From: Trichobilharzia szidati
Taxonomy: Eukaryota > Platyhelminthes > Trematoda > Strigeidida > Schistosomatidae
Direction: 5' to 3'
DNA length: 64,000 nt
NCBI GenBank assembly: GCA_944472155.2
Contig: OX235273.1
Span: 102,508,582-102,572,581 of the forward strand
In this document: in pieces, positions 11,041-20,463 of the stretch
How the letters are laid out: each line of letters opens with the position of its first letter
Position numbering within the stretch: position 1 is the first letter of the stretch
Program-made: the position numbers and the translations under genes
The notes under the pieces: generated by a model
Databases searched by the model: none
Told to the model about the DNA's origin: nothing
The model's input: the letters and a program-made list of their open reading frames with translations, nothing else

Positions 11041-11281
11041 AATTTGGATAGCGTTAGAAGAACAAATGAATTGTGAAAAGCCAATAGATGCAGGTGTCAG
11101 ACTACTAACTTCTTCTATAGCTAAACATCTAACCGAGATGAACCATAAGATTGGTGTTAGCTCAGCTTTTATGGTCATCTATAAAAACGGTCAAGGGCGC
11201 TTATTGAAATACGCTGAGGCCAAAGCTATTCATAAACTAAGGGCCCCCTGCGTATTCAAAATAGTTTATTATTACTCTTAA
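11041..11281 (+). pseudogene. Possible Penelope-like element C-terminal (GIY-YIG-type) fragment
   Basis: The plus-strand frame 11066-11281 ends with SSIAKHLTEMNHKIG, then SAFMVIYKN, RLLKYAEAKAIHKLRAP and the stop. A spaced pattern of HL, an AF..IY segment, a conserved EA.AI and a final L.P..C resembles the tail of GIY-YIG endonuclease domains fused to some retroelement reverse transcriptases. No GIY-YIG core or RT is present before the gap at 11388. Truncated and uncertain; a profile search would decide. Confidence 0.35.
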
Positions 11282-11387
11282 CCTACCTCGGTAATCCTTA
11301 TTTAATTGGATTACCAAACGTTGTGTTAATCATTCTTAAATCTCTTTCTGCCACTTTGTTTAATTTAACCTTTTCATATATGTCAAC

Positions 11388-11883
11388 NNNNNNNNNNNNN
11401 NNNNNNNNNNNNNNNNNNNNNNNNNNNNNNNNNNNNNNNNNNNNNNNNNNNNNNNNNNNNNNNNNNNNNNNNNNNNNNNNNNNNNNNNNNNNNNNNNNNN
11501 NNNNNNNNNNNNNNNNNNNNNNNNNNNNNNNNNNNNNNNNNNNNNNNNNNNNNNNNNNNNNNNNNNNNNNNNNNNNNNNNNNNNNNNNNNNNNNNNNNNN
11601 NNNNNNNNNNNNNNNNNNNNNNNNNNNNNNNNNNNNNNNNNNNNNNNNNNNNNNNNNNNNNNNNNNNNNNNNNNNNNNNNNNNNNNNNNNNNNNNNNNNN
11701 NNNNNNNNNNNNNNNNNNNNNNNNNNNNNNNNNNNNNNNNNNNNNNNNNNNNNNNNNNNNNNNNNNNNNNNNNNNNNNNNNNNNNNNNNNNNNNNNNNNN
11801 NNNNNNNNNNNNNNNNNNNNNNNNNNNNNNNNNNNNNNNNNNNNNNNNNNNNNNNNNNNNNNNNNNNNNNNNNNNNNNNNNNN
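11388..11883. other. Assembly gap (496 N)
   Basis: Run of undetermined bases. Open frames spanning it are artefacts. Confidence 0.99.
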
Positions 11884-13205
11884 ATCAGGCACTGGTACAA
11901 CTAACCAGGTTATGTGTGGATGAGTGCAAAGGTACCTCCCGACTTAAAGAAAGGGCTTTGCATTTTTACAGTTCACAGTGCAAATGATAAAGCGCATTTT
12001 TCAAACGATAAGATGTCACGCGAAAATTCGAAACCGAAATCTTCTCGAGCATATCTGAATTGCCAACACACAATCCATCCTCGCTATCGCAAAAACACCA
12101 GTGCTAAAGTCATGGTTGTATCGAGAACTGAAAGAATTTCCTTAATTTCGCCTTCAACTAATGTGCTTTAACGCTACTTACTCCTCTGAAACAGTCTTTA
12201 ATAAGACATAACTTTAAAATTCAGTCCTGTTCAACTAACTAAAAACCGTCCCGATATTGAGAAACCAAAATTAAATACATGACGGTGTTCCGCTCAAGAT
12301 GTTAATAGTACTAGTCTAACTATACACTTTGACCTGGTACCCGAAGCCAGTTTCGATGTATTCTACGAAGTCTATCAAGTATAAAGTCAACTAATATTAC
12401 GTTGCAATGGACGATCAGACAAACAAATGAATTATGATTTTTCTAAGTTGTGAAACAATATAATTACCCGCCTCTGAAAAATAACGCAAAATGGCAGAGG
12501 GGAAAGAATAATACTGCGGTGGATAAACATGTAAATAAAAGAAGAATAATGAAGAGTATGGGAAACAATATTTGCGACTTTAAACAGAGTAGATTACATT
12601 TCACCGAAGGCCGTTAACCATTGGATCGGAGAAACCAAACTACCCTGGTGAGACAAACTAGCTCAAAAGTAAAGGAGTTCATGGACTGGTGAAATGTACT
12701 TGTCTGACACTACTTAGCTACTGACCAAACTTATCCCACGTCGTCTAAAAGCGGTTTTTAAGGAAGAGGATGGCTCGAGATGCGTCTCATGCACTAGCCG
12801 ACTTAGTTAATGGAGATCCATAACCTTTTTAATTTAGTACTACGTCTTACCCTAGCATTATTTAATAGATTAGAATTGAGTTGCTGTTTCATTTAACCAT
12901 CACAATATTTCGAAAACCAGCACTCTGAAGGTATCCAAACTTTTACAAAACGGGATTGCACTGTCACTTCTAAAACCAATTGTGAGGCGAATTTCCCGGA
13001 GTGCATGAGTTATGAATTATACTCTGAACCTCCATTTCGAAATAGACCGATCACGAGCCACTAAGTAACATCACATTTTGAAGTCTAGAGGTGGGTTAAA
13101 GTGACTGAATTTCACTGTTGATTGTAACGCGATTACATTTTGACTCATTCCATAAAACGATCTAGTGAGAACACCTTGGTATCAAAAGGGATAAAAATAA
13201 TATAC
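11884..13205. other. Non-coding stretch, no feature recognised
   Basis: No coding region, repeat tail or inverted repeat stands out. A plus-strand frame at 11914-12171 resembles nothing known. The coiled-coil gene at 13206-13858 reads leftwards into this stretch and must continue through an intron beginning at 13205; no further exon was recognised before the gap. Confidence 0.5.
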
Positions 13206-13858
13206 CTCATTTTCTTGCGCATCCATACGACGAAGTTTGTTGCCATGCGAATTTATCTCATCTTTCAACTCTTTTATGTTCCTATAAATAAGTCTCAATA
13301 TTAAGACACATTACTTTAGGAGGGACTCTTCCTTTTTCTCATACTTCTCTACTACTTCCAATTTTTCTTGAAGTTGTTTGAGAGTCTACAAAGTTAGATA
13401 TGTCTGTCTCAAAGTACCTCGTCGTAGATCTGAGCTGAAGACCTCGCTTGACTCTGTGCTTCACTAACTTCATCCTCTAGAGACCTGATAGTCTCTTCTT
13501 GGCTTTCCAGACGCTTTTCTAGGGATTCGTGTGCTCTAACAAAATGTAGTTATGGTGGAAAGCTGTTACTTTTGACATTCAGCCGCAGATTTCTGAAGTT
13601 CATTCTGACGCTCAGTATTCGCCTTAATGGAGTCTGCATGTTGTTCACTCTTTTGCTCTAGACTATCAACAAATCTATGTTTGTCTTTAATTTCTGCGTC
13701 AAGCTGTCTGTAAAACAGTAGTATGCATGTAATACCTTTTTGATAACATTTCTCTGGGACTCCTTTTCTTTACGTTTTGCATCTAGTTCAAGGGAGAGTT
13801 TCGTTATATTATTCTGCAGATCCGTAAGTTTAGCAGAAATCGCGCCAACAGTAACCAT
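13206..13858 (-). CDS. Host coiled-coil protein gene, first five exons with micro-introns
   Basis: Minus-strand gene not recognised by name. Exons: 13858-13736, 13703-13570, 13535-13418, 13385-13315, 13281-13206. The introns are 32, 34, 32 and 33 nt, all GT..AG, and the reading frame stays open across every join (phases 0, 2, 0, 2). The next intron opens at 13205 with GTATAT. The start ATG at 13858 gives MVTVGAISAKLTDLQ. The 174 residues visible are almost wholly coiled coil: Lys/Glu/Gln-rich heptads such as LDAEIKDKHRFVDSLEQ and IRSLEDEVSEAQSQA. No signal peptide or membrane segment was seen. Very short 5' introns are known in schistosome genes. A cytoskeletal or scaffold role is only a guess, and tropomyosin itself does not fit. 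Confidence 0.75.
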
Positions 13859-14099
13859 GTTCCGAAACGTACAAATCCAGCGCCTCCGAACTTCCTATAT
13901 CCAGACACAGTTTCATTGCCATTTCATTGGAAATTAAATAGAGTAAAATTCTATGCCACCTTGTCATCAGGTGTTTCTCTCTATTAATCCGCTGCTGATG
14001 TGGTCCATTAAGAGGGTGAAAACTAGTTCTTCTGAATATCAACTACTAAGCTAATGACGTAATGAGACAAGTGACATTCTGTGAATCAGATTCAGATGA
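13859..14099. other. Region upstream of the coiled-coil gene
   Basis: Would hold the 5' untranslated leader and possibly the promoter of the minus-strand coiled-coil gene. No TATA box or splice-leader acceptor can be assigned with confidence. Confidence 0.4.
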
Positions 14100-14247
14100 T
14101 AAGGATAGTAGGCCCTTGTGGCCTGTGTAAATCCTTGTAAAATATATCTCTGCAGAGATCTAACTTCCCTTTGAAAGCGTTCACCGATGGAGCTGATACT
14201 ATTGAATCAGGTTAGGAGTTCCAGTCGTTGACCCTTTAGGGATTGAC
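14100..14247 (-). mobile_element. D-family LINE, 3' coding end beyond the gypsy insertion
   Basis: The minus strand reads RVNDWN, then PDSIVSAPSVNAFKGKLD, the typical ending of jockey/CR1 reverse transcriptase proteins. The preceding part of that protein lies at 17549-17808 on the other side of the gypsy element. This shows that gypsy inserted into the D element. A stop interrupts the short stretch. Confidence 0.75.
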
Positions 14248-14584
14248 GGTATCGACGTTCGCGAGTTGTACGGATTATACTAACGCAAGATCTTATACCA
14301 ACAACCACTATAGTGTTCGTTCTTCGAGTACCAAATGGTAAAGCAAAAGACCAGATTTTGTCGTCCAAATACGATATATATTTTGGGACCAAATCGCGGG
14401 TAGGAATGAATGCTTAGCTAGCTAGTAATCGTGCACGCACGTGACACGACGGAGCACCAAATGGCGGGGATGCTTGACCGTAAGCCTTCAGCTAAACAAG
14501 TCGACTTAAACAGTGATGGTCAGCATCCAATGTTGAGTGATGATTGCTGTGGTTAATAATTTTGGGGAATTATTTACCGCTACA
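14248..14584 (-). repeat. Gypsy 3' LTR
   Basis: About 337 bp, nearly identical to 17210-17548. On the minus strand it begins TGTAGCGGTAAATAATTCCC. The final bases read CGATACCG instead of CGATACCA, losing the usual CA end. Confidence 0.9.
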
Positions 14585-14617
14585 GCTCACTCCCCCCCTA
14601 GTGGGTTTGTGAGGACC

Positions 14618-14890
14618 CTAAGACATGACCAGCCGGAAGTAAAAAAATCTCGATGGTTCCCTGATGGGTGAAAAAAATCTTCCAAGCGGCTTGATGGAGA
14701 GCCTGCTGGTCTGTCTGCCTATGCTAATAGGGTGTCTGTACATAGCTTCCTCAGTGTTGTTCGTTGGATCCCGTGCTTCGTTTGTTTCCTGTCCAGTGCC
14801 CGTTGCACCTGGAAAAGAAAACAAGAATGCTGAGAACCTTGTCAAGAAAAATGTACCAAATAAGCGTTTTACCAAAAAATTGACGTGCAT
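14618..14890 (-). CDS. Small ORF between pol end and 3' LTR of the gypsy element
   Basis: A 90-codon minus-strand frame downstream of the pol stop (15033). It contains GATGTGQETNEARDPTNN, then a basic stretch with RRQ-like and SPIREPSRFF segments. An overlapping plus-strand frame (14664-14909) is also open, so coding is unproven. It could be the remnant of a third ORF or unspliced end of pol. No transmembrane or known domain was recognised. Confidence 0.3.
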   Translation of the reverse strand: MHVNFLVKRLFGTFFLTRFSAFLFSFPGATGTGQETNEARDPTNNTEEAMYRHPISIGRQTSRLSIKPLGRFFSPIREPSRFFYFRLVMS

Positions 14891-15032
14891 CTACTATACA
14901 GTAAAATAATGTAAAGTTCAAAATTTCGGGAAAAAAAATATACATCTAATTTAATTTTATGTACGGTTATAGGAAAAATATCATTTACTTGTGTTAAATG
15001 ACGCAACATAAAAAAATTGATGTGTCACTCAG

Positions 15033-16270
15033 TTATGTGAAATAGGTGTGAAGGTATTCTGGGAATCTAACGTGACGTCCAGAACGCGTTTTCTTAGAGT
15101 GATCGACCGAAGTAGCCAGTGGGCGAATGCCCTGACAGTCAATAGTGTGACCCAGAAAATCGAGTGAGTCAACGCCTATTTGACACTTCTGTATATTGAT
15201 GGTAACACCATGTTGGCGTAACCTTTCAAATGCCAAGTCCAAGTGTCTAAGGTGAGTTTCCTTATCTGGACTGGCAATGAGGCAGTCGTCTAAGTATGCG
15301 TATACAAAGTCGAGACCGCGAAATACTTCGTTGATGAAGCGTTGGAATGTTTGGGCCGCATTCCGGAGGCCGAATGGCATACGTAGAAATTCGAAAAGTC
15401 CGAAAGGCGTAATGATAGCCGTTTTCGGGATATCTTCCGTTGCCATCGGGATTTGGTTATATGCTTTAACCAAGTCGATTTTGGAGAATATAGATGCTCC
15501 AGATAACGTTGCCGTCAAGTCGTGTATGTGAGGCAAAGGGTAGCAATCAGGAGTTGTTTTGGCGTTGACTCGCCGGTAATCACCAGTGGGTCGCCAATCG
15601 TTACTATCTTTTTTTGGAACCATATGCAACGGGGATGCCCATGGACTATTCGATGGTCGAATGATGCCAAGGGTGAGCATATGATCGAATTCGTTTCTGG
15701 CAATTCTCAGTTTATCAGGGGCCAGTCGTCGTGCTTTAGATGTCACGGGCTGTCCTGAGGTTATGATGTGGTGCATAACATTGCTGGTTATACACGGGAG
15801 GTCGTTAGATGGGCAATTCAGTTCCGGATATTTATCAACAATCGGTTGAAAAGTTGGATCGAGGATTGCTTTCATCTTAACGATTGACAAGCTGGGGCCT
15901 ACGTAAGTTATGCCTTTGATAGACAAACTAGTAGTGTTGTCAATTAATCGTTTACGGCGGACGTCTACGAGCAAATCATGATGATTAAGTAGGTCCGTGC
16001 CGATGATGGGCATTGTGACGTCAGCGATCAGAAAAATCCACCGAATAGGTTTGCGTAAACCTACGTTCAGATAGACGTATTTCCGACCATAGGTTGCAAT
16101 TGGTTTTCCATTTGCAGCCTGTAGGTTGAAGTTAGGATCCTTCTGTCGATCTGCTGCTGTAGCAGGAAGGACGCTGACTTCGGCGCCTGTGTCGACTAGA
16201 TATCTAGTCTGGCTAATTACATCATGGATGTAAAGTAAGCGGCTAGTGCCACCGGCGACGGTTGCCGCTA
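15033..16270 (-). CDS. Gypsy pol: protease and reverse transcriptase fused in frame to pol C-terminus
   Basis: The frame opens near 16270, overlapping the end of gag in another frame, so frameshifting is likely. The protease has the active-site motif [13 protein letters not shown] (about 16200-16160). The reverse transcriptase has [67 protein letters not shown] and the catalytic YLDDCLIAS, with [12 protein letters not shown] at its end. It then passes straight into [20 protein letters not shown], a pol C-terminus. RNase H and integrase (normally about 600 residues) are absent without any frame break. The protein could not integrate on its own. Confidence 0.85.
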
Positions 16271-17131
16271 ACGCGTGCCGGCGGGATAGTTTCCCACAGA
16301 CTTGGAGGCTTTGCCGAAATCACAAGGTTTTCGACAACATTTCGCTTCCTTGCCATAGGTGTTGTGATACCAACACCAGTCAGGATTTTTGAGAGAGCGT
16401 GTGTTGGACTTAGATCGTCCACGTGCGTTTTGCCGTTGAGGGGATTTAGAACGACGATAGGAGGAATTGCTAGGCTTGTTTGACCTAAGCATCTGCTGGA
16501 CGGAGTTGATTAACTCTATCATTGCAGAATCCTTCTTCGAAGTCTGTTCGGTAACAGAGTATACTTCGGTAACTGGCCGTTTCGTTATCTCTAGAATTCT
16601 ATCTGCAGAGACAGCTAAGTCATCTATGAGAACACTTTGAAGTGTCACAAGTACAGTCTGAACTGACTGTGGCAGTTTGGATAAAAATAGTTCTCTAAAC
16701 AGTCCTTCATCGAACTGACTTTGGCCAATGATCTCTTTCATTCTTGCCAGCATGCTCACGGCTGACTGATCTCCTAACTCGATGTTACGAAATAACTCAT
16801 CCAGACGTTGTCGATCTGTGAGAACGTTTCTCTTGAGGATGGATGCTTTTAGCAACTCGTACGAGTTACTTACCGACATCTGCAGAGTTACGCACCTGCT
16901 GAATTCCCGCGGTAGGGCGTGAATAACTGCAAGGAACTGTGAACGTTGATCAGTTATGCCATGTTCACAAAAATCAGACTCAGCAATCTGAAACCACGTT
17001 TCAGCATTATCGGGCCAATATGGTACTAGCTGGATTGTTTTGGCGGCTGAGCGAATCTGAATAACCTTGGGGCTAGGATCACTCATGACGAAAAGTATGC
17101 CGATAACAATATAGTACAAGAATAAACACAA
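16268..17131 (-). CDS. Gypsy gag (nucleocapsid-type polyprotein)
   Basis: A 287-codon frame. The likely real start is the second methionine ([20 protein letters not shown]), since the first 14 residues are hydrophobic and lie next to the LTR. It has a capsid-like region with [18 protein letters not shown] and [10 protein letters not shown], as in schistosome and other gypsy gags, then a basic linker ([19 protein letters not shown]). It ends with a CCHC-like cluster [19 protein letters not shown]. It is open throughout, which suggests a young insertion. The capsid role is known for the family; activity here is inference. Confidence 0.85.
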   Translation of the reverse strand: MCLFLYYIVIGILFVMSDPSPKVIQIRSAAKTIQLVPYWPDNAETWFQIAESDFCEHGITDQRSQFLAVIHALPREFSRCVTLQMSVSNSYELLKASILKRNVLTDRQRLDELFRNIELGDQSAVSMLARMKEIIGQSQFDEGLFRELFLSKLPQSVQTVLVTLQSVLIDDLAVSADRILEITKRPVTEVYSVTEQTSKKDSAMIELINSVQQMLRSNKPSNSSYRRSKSPQRQNARGRSKSNTRSLKNPDWCWYHNTYGKEAKCCRKPCDFGKASKSVGNYPAGTR

Positions 17132-17209
17132 AAAGGAACGAACTCACCGGGTTTATCTGCGTGTGAATTGAAGATGAAGTTCGAGGTTGGGCTCACCAGT
17201 TTAGGGGGC

Positions 17210-17548
17210 TGGTATCGAACGTTCGCGAGTTGTACGGATTATACTAACGCAAGATCTTATACCAACAACCACTATAGTGTTCGTTCTTCGAGTACCAAAT
17301 GGTAAAGCAAAAGACCAGATTTTGTCGTCCAAATACGATATATATTTTGGGACCAAATCGCGGGTAGGAATGAATGCTTAGCTAGCTAGTAATCGTGCAC
17401 GCACGTGACACGACGGAGCACCAAATGGCGGGGATGCTTGACCGTAAGCCTTCAGCTAAACAAGTCGACTTAAACAGTGATGGTCAGCATCCAATGTTGA
17501 GTGATGATTGCTGTGGTTAATAATTTTGGGGAATTATTTACCGCTACA
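17210..17548 (-). repeat. Gypsy 5' LTR
   Basis: About 339 bp, nearly identical to 14248-14584. It is followed on the minus strand by CCCCCTAAACTGGTGAGCCC, a likely primer-binding region (17209-17185). It ends CGATACCA, giving TG..CA termini. Confidence 0.9.
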
Positions 17549-18466
17549 ACCCCTATGTGAGAGAATCTAAATTCTACACGTATTTTAATCGTCCTCGCTT
17601 TGAGCACGCTTTTTTGCTGACCCTGTAAATGTATCCTAGAAGGGAAGAAAAGGTTAGAAAAGTCAGTTCCTAAATCACCCTTAAATATGCGGTATGCTAA
17701 AATTAAGTCGCCTCTCTTCCTTCGGTGTGATAACGGGAAGAGACTTAAATGCGCCATCCAGTTGTCATAAGGAAGGCGTGAGATACCACTAATTAATTTG
17801 GTTCCCACCCTTTGTACTCTTTCTAAGATATATCCCTCCTTCTTGAAGTATGAACTAGCCGTTTATATGCAGTATTCTAGTTGATTTTGATGTGGTTGTG
17901 TTCTCTGGGCTGAATAGTATTCTATATGAGGCCTAACATGTGTTGCATAAAGTACTTTGAACATAGACTCATCTAATTTTTTGAAAGCTCTTCGGTGTGC
18001 CTATAGCATTCGAAAAGCCCGAGCTGCGGCTGCCTCGCAATTTGCAGTTATTTTCAAATCACTGTTGGCAGTGATTCCTAGGTCCTGTCCGTTAATATCA
18101 GGTAGTTCTGAGCCCCCTAGGGAGTACGACGTATAAGACTTCTGACCTAAGAGCTTTACCGCACTTTTCCTAGAAATAACTTCCAAACTCCACAGGTTCG
18201 ACCACTCAGCTAATTTATTTAGATAACTTTGTAGGGCCTGCCTATCATCGTTATTATTGACAGTTTTCCAGATATTTATGTCGACCGCAAATAATAATGA
18301 AGATGAAGTAAGAATCCCCGGTAGTTCATTAACGTATAATAGGAACTACCTTCTATCCATTAGGTAATCCCTAAACCCCCCACATAAGCGTTGGTCTAGT
18401 CCGAAACGTTTAAGTTTACTAAGCAGAACAGGTTCTAATCCTTCTAGCCACTTTTCTCTGAAATGT
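17549..18466 (-). mobile_element. D-family LINE, second half of reverse transcriptase
   Basis: Minus-strand D sequence between the unidentified insert and the gypsy element. It contains LLSKLKRFGLDQRLCGGFRDYL (about 18430-18370), the region after the catalytic box with NGQDLGITANSDLKITANCEAAAARAFRML (18100-18001), and the C-terminal MGTKLISGISRLPYD..LSLFPLSHRRKRGDLILAYRIF (17808-17600). The stop just after DYLMDR and a base change in the catalytic region (FAVDIN in place of FADDIN, about 18290) show that it is dead. Confidence 0.8.
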
Positions 18467-19195
18467 CACTTATATACTTCACGATAATCCTTCTACCTAA
18501 TTACTATTATACCCTATTTTATCTCAATTTCCTAGGACTTTAATAAAGCTGAAATTTACATTTTTTTCTTTTTTCTAATTTACACTCTTCTCTCGCATAA
18601 AGTTCGGTTGCTCTGATGATAAAAAAAACATAACAACACTCATGTTTGAGAATAACTATATTTTCATAGAAAACGTCATAGTTTTCCATGGTAAGACCAA
18701 TATGGTTAGCATCATACATTGCAAATGTGCACTATCATATCAAGTACTGTATAGCTTATTCTTGTATTTTTCTTGTAAATATACTTCCAATAATGTATTA
18801 TTCATGATTGCATTTTATACCACTTTGTAGCTGTGCAGGATTTTCTCCTATTCCTGAAAGAGCGTTCAAGCACGTGGGGTCACAGTACTCACTCAAATAT
18901 ATGTTGTTTATCGATAGGCCATTACTATCATCAGGAAATGGAACGAAGTATGGGTTGTCGCTCAACTTCGATGGAGACCTTCGTGAAAGATTTACAAATT
19001 AACAATTATAAGAATCTGTTCCGATTGCTTGTACTATAATTCAACAATTTGAACTTTTTAAAAAAAGTGATAATGTATGCTAATTCATAATTGTAATTCG
19101 TAACATAATTGATCGTGCCTGTAAAAATGGCATGCATTTCATATAAAGTTACCTGTTTATACGAAATATAAATTATAAATTATAAGTGGGATTCT
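18467..19195. mobile_element. Unidentified 0.73-kb insertion in the D element
   Basis: It separates VFSVLSKAFD (minus, ending about 19196) from WLEGLEPVLLSKLKRFGLD (minus, from about 18460), which are adjacent in intact elements. The insert is AT-rich, begins CACTTATA, ends TATAAGTG, and carries an AAATTAT-repeat run at 19165-19185. A plus-strand frame at 18833-19039 (SMGCRSTSMETFVKDLQ) could be part of a host-derived exon or retrocopy, but I do not recognise it. Confidence 0.5.
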
Positions 19196-19921
19196 ATGTC
19201 GAATGCCTTACTAAGAACGGAAAAAACACGTCCAACAGGTTTTTATCTCTCGCTTACACCCAGTCTTCCTTAGCCAACAGTAGATTTATCAGGCAGGATC
19301 GTCCTGGTAAGAATCCATGCTGTTCCACCGCCAGCAAGCCATGTTTTTCCACACGAGCTAGTACCTGACCCCTTATAATTGCTTCCAATACCTTTACTGT
19401 AATGCATATCAAATTTACCGGGTGGTAGTTAGTTACCGATTGCCTGTTCCCCTCTTTGAAGATAGGGCTTATAATAACATCCTTCCAGTCCCTCGGTAGC
19501 TTAGCCTGGGTCAGAGATATTCGGAAAATCTCCAGAGGTGGAATATATATTATACCCTCCAAGGGAATTAACAGTTTAGGGTGAAGTCCATCGGGTCCAT
19601 GTGATCTACCTTGCTTCAGTCTAGACAGTAGTTTGGGGACGTTTCCGTGCTTTACCACAATTAAGGGCATCTGAGTAGCAATGGTAGTGACCTCGTTATA
19701 TCCCTGGGTGGTACAATCAAACGAGAAGACGTTACAGAAGTATTCAGAGAGGTTTTAGCCTTTCCCTCGTCTGAATCAGCCGCTTCCCTACCAATGCTTA
19801 TGAGTGACGGTATACCACTGCTAGTTTTAGTCCTATGCTTAATATACGAGTAAAGCCTTCTTGGGTAATGAACACAATCCAGTCTCTTGTGCTCTATACG
19901 ACTCTTGTCAATCATATACTT
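19196..19921 (-). mobile_element. D-family LINE, first half of reverse transcriptase
   Basis: Minus-strand frames 19915-19661 and 19670-19254. They read KSRIEHKRLDCVHYPRRLYSY then LLSRLKQGRSHGPDGLHPKLL, KLPRDWKDVIISPIFKEGNR, VTNYHPVNLICITVKVLEAI and VEQHGFLPGRSCLINLLLA, fingers and palm-entry motifs of a jockey/CR1 reverse transcriptase. A frameshift joins the two frames, and further shifts occur just before the SKAFD motif. Confidence 0.85.
19910..19921. repeat. 12-bp target-site duplication, left of palindrome
   Basis: AATCATATACTT, repeated exactly at 20452-20463. In the uninterrupted D element this sequence encodes KYMI once. Confidence 0.85.
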
Positions 19922-20451
19922 TAATAATTCCTATTGTAGCATTAAGAACACAATATTCAGCGAAGAGACTCTTTTCAACGAATTTATTATCAAGCTGTAC
20001 AATCGTATATATATGGTTTTTATAAAAATTATATCCGGTGAGGAAATTAGGTCAAAGGTGTGAATACATGAAATAATAATAGTATGAAATGCAATTAAAA
20101 TATTTGTGATTATAACCATAGTTTAATGTCAAGTGGCAAAATAATTAATGTCGTATATAGAATAATACATAAGGTGTATAGAATTTTAGAATTATGTACC
20201 CAATTCTAAAATTCTATACACCTTATGTATTATTCTATATACGACATTAATTATTTTGCCACTTGACATTAAACTATGGTTATAATCACAAATATTTTAA
20301 TTGCATTTCATACTATTATTATTTCATGTATTCACACCTTTGACCTAATTTCCTCACCGGATATAATTTTTATAAAAACCATATATATACGATTGTACAG
20401 CTTGATAATAAATTCGTTGAAAAGAGTCTCTTCGCTGAATATTGTGTTCCT
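19922..20451. mobile_element. Palindromic (fold-back) insertion with perfect 248-bp arms
   Basis: Arms 19946-20193 and 20202-20449 are exact reverse complements around an 8-nt spacer (ATGTACCC). Only 24 bases at the left end lie outside the palindrome. It splits the D reverse transcriptase between NLCKYMI (minus, 20463) and MIDKSRIEHKRL (minus, 19915) and is bounded by a 12-bp direct duplication, so it inserted as a unit. The arms are AT-rich with no recognisable gene; identical short frames in both arms are mirror images of each other. A fold-back element or a snap-back cDNA insertion are the candidates. Confidence 0.85.
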
Positions 20452-20463
20452 AATCATATACTT
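20452..20463. repeat. 12-bp target-site duplication, right of palindrome
   Basis: AATCATATACTT, exact copy of 19910-19921. Confidence 0.85.

Larger units (their letters stand above)
14248..17548 (-). mobile_element. Gypsy-type LTR retrotransposon, internally deleted
   Basis: About 3.3 kb on the minus strand, bounded by near-identical LTRs of about 338 bp (17210-17548 as 5' LTR, 14248-14584 as 3' LTR). Between them are gag, protease and reverse transcriptase, then a jump to the C-terminal end of pol. RNase H and integrase are missing. A purine-rich tract (AGGGGGGGAGTGAGC) directly precedes the 3' LTR, as expected for plus-strand priming. It sits inside the D-family LINE. The bases next to the two LTRs do not form an obvious target duplication. 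It resembles schistosome gypsy families such as Boudicca by architecture only. Confidence 0.9.

Noticed and set aside
13206..13858. Tropomyosin or paramyosin
   Set aside because: Coiled coil only in general pattern; the N-terminus and heptad sequence do not match those families.
14207..14392. Minus-strand frame across the gypsy 3' LTR edge
   Set aside because: It spans the junction of D-element and LTR sequence and is accidental.
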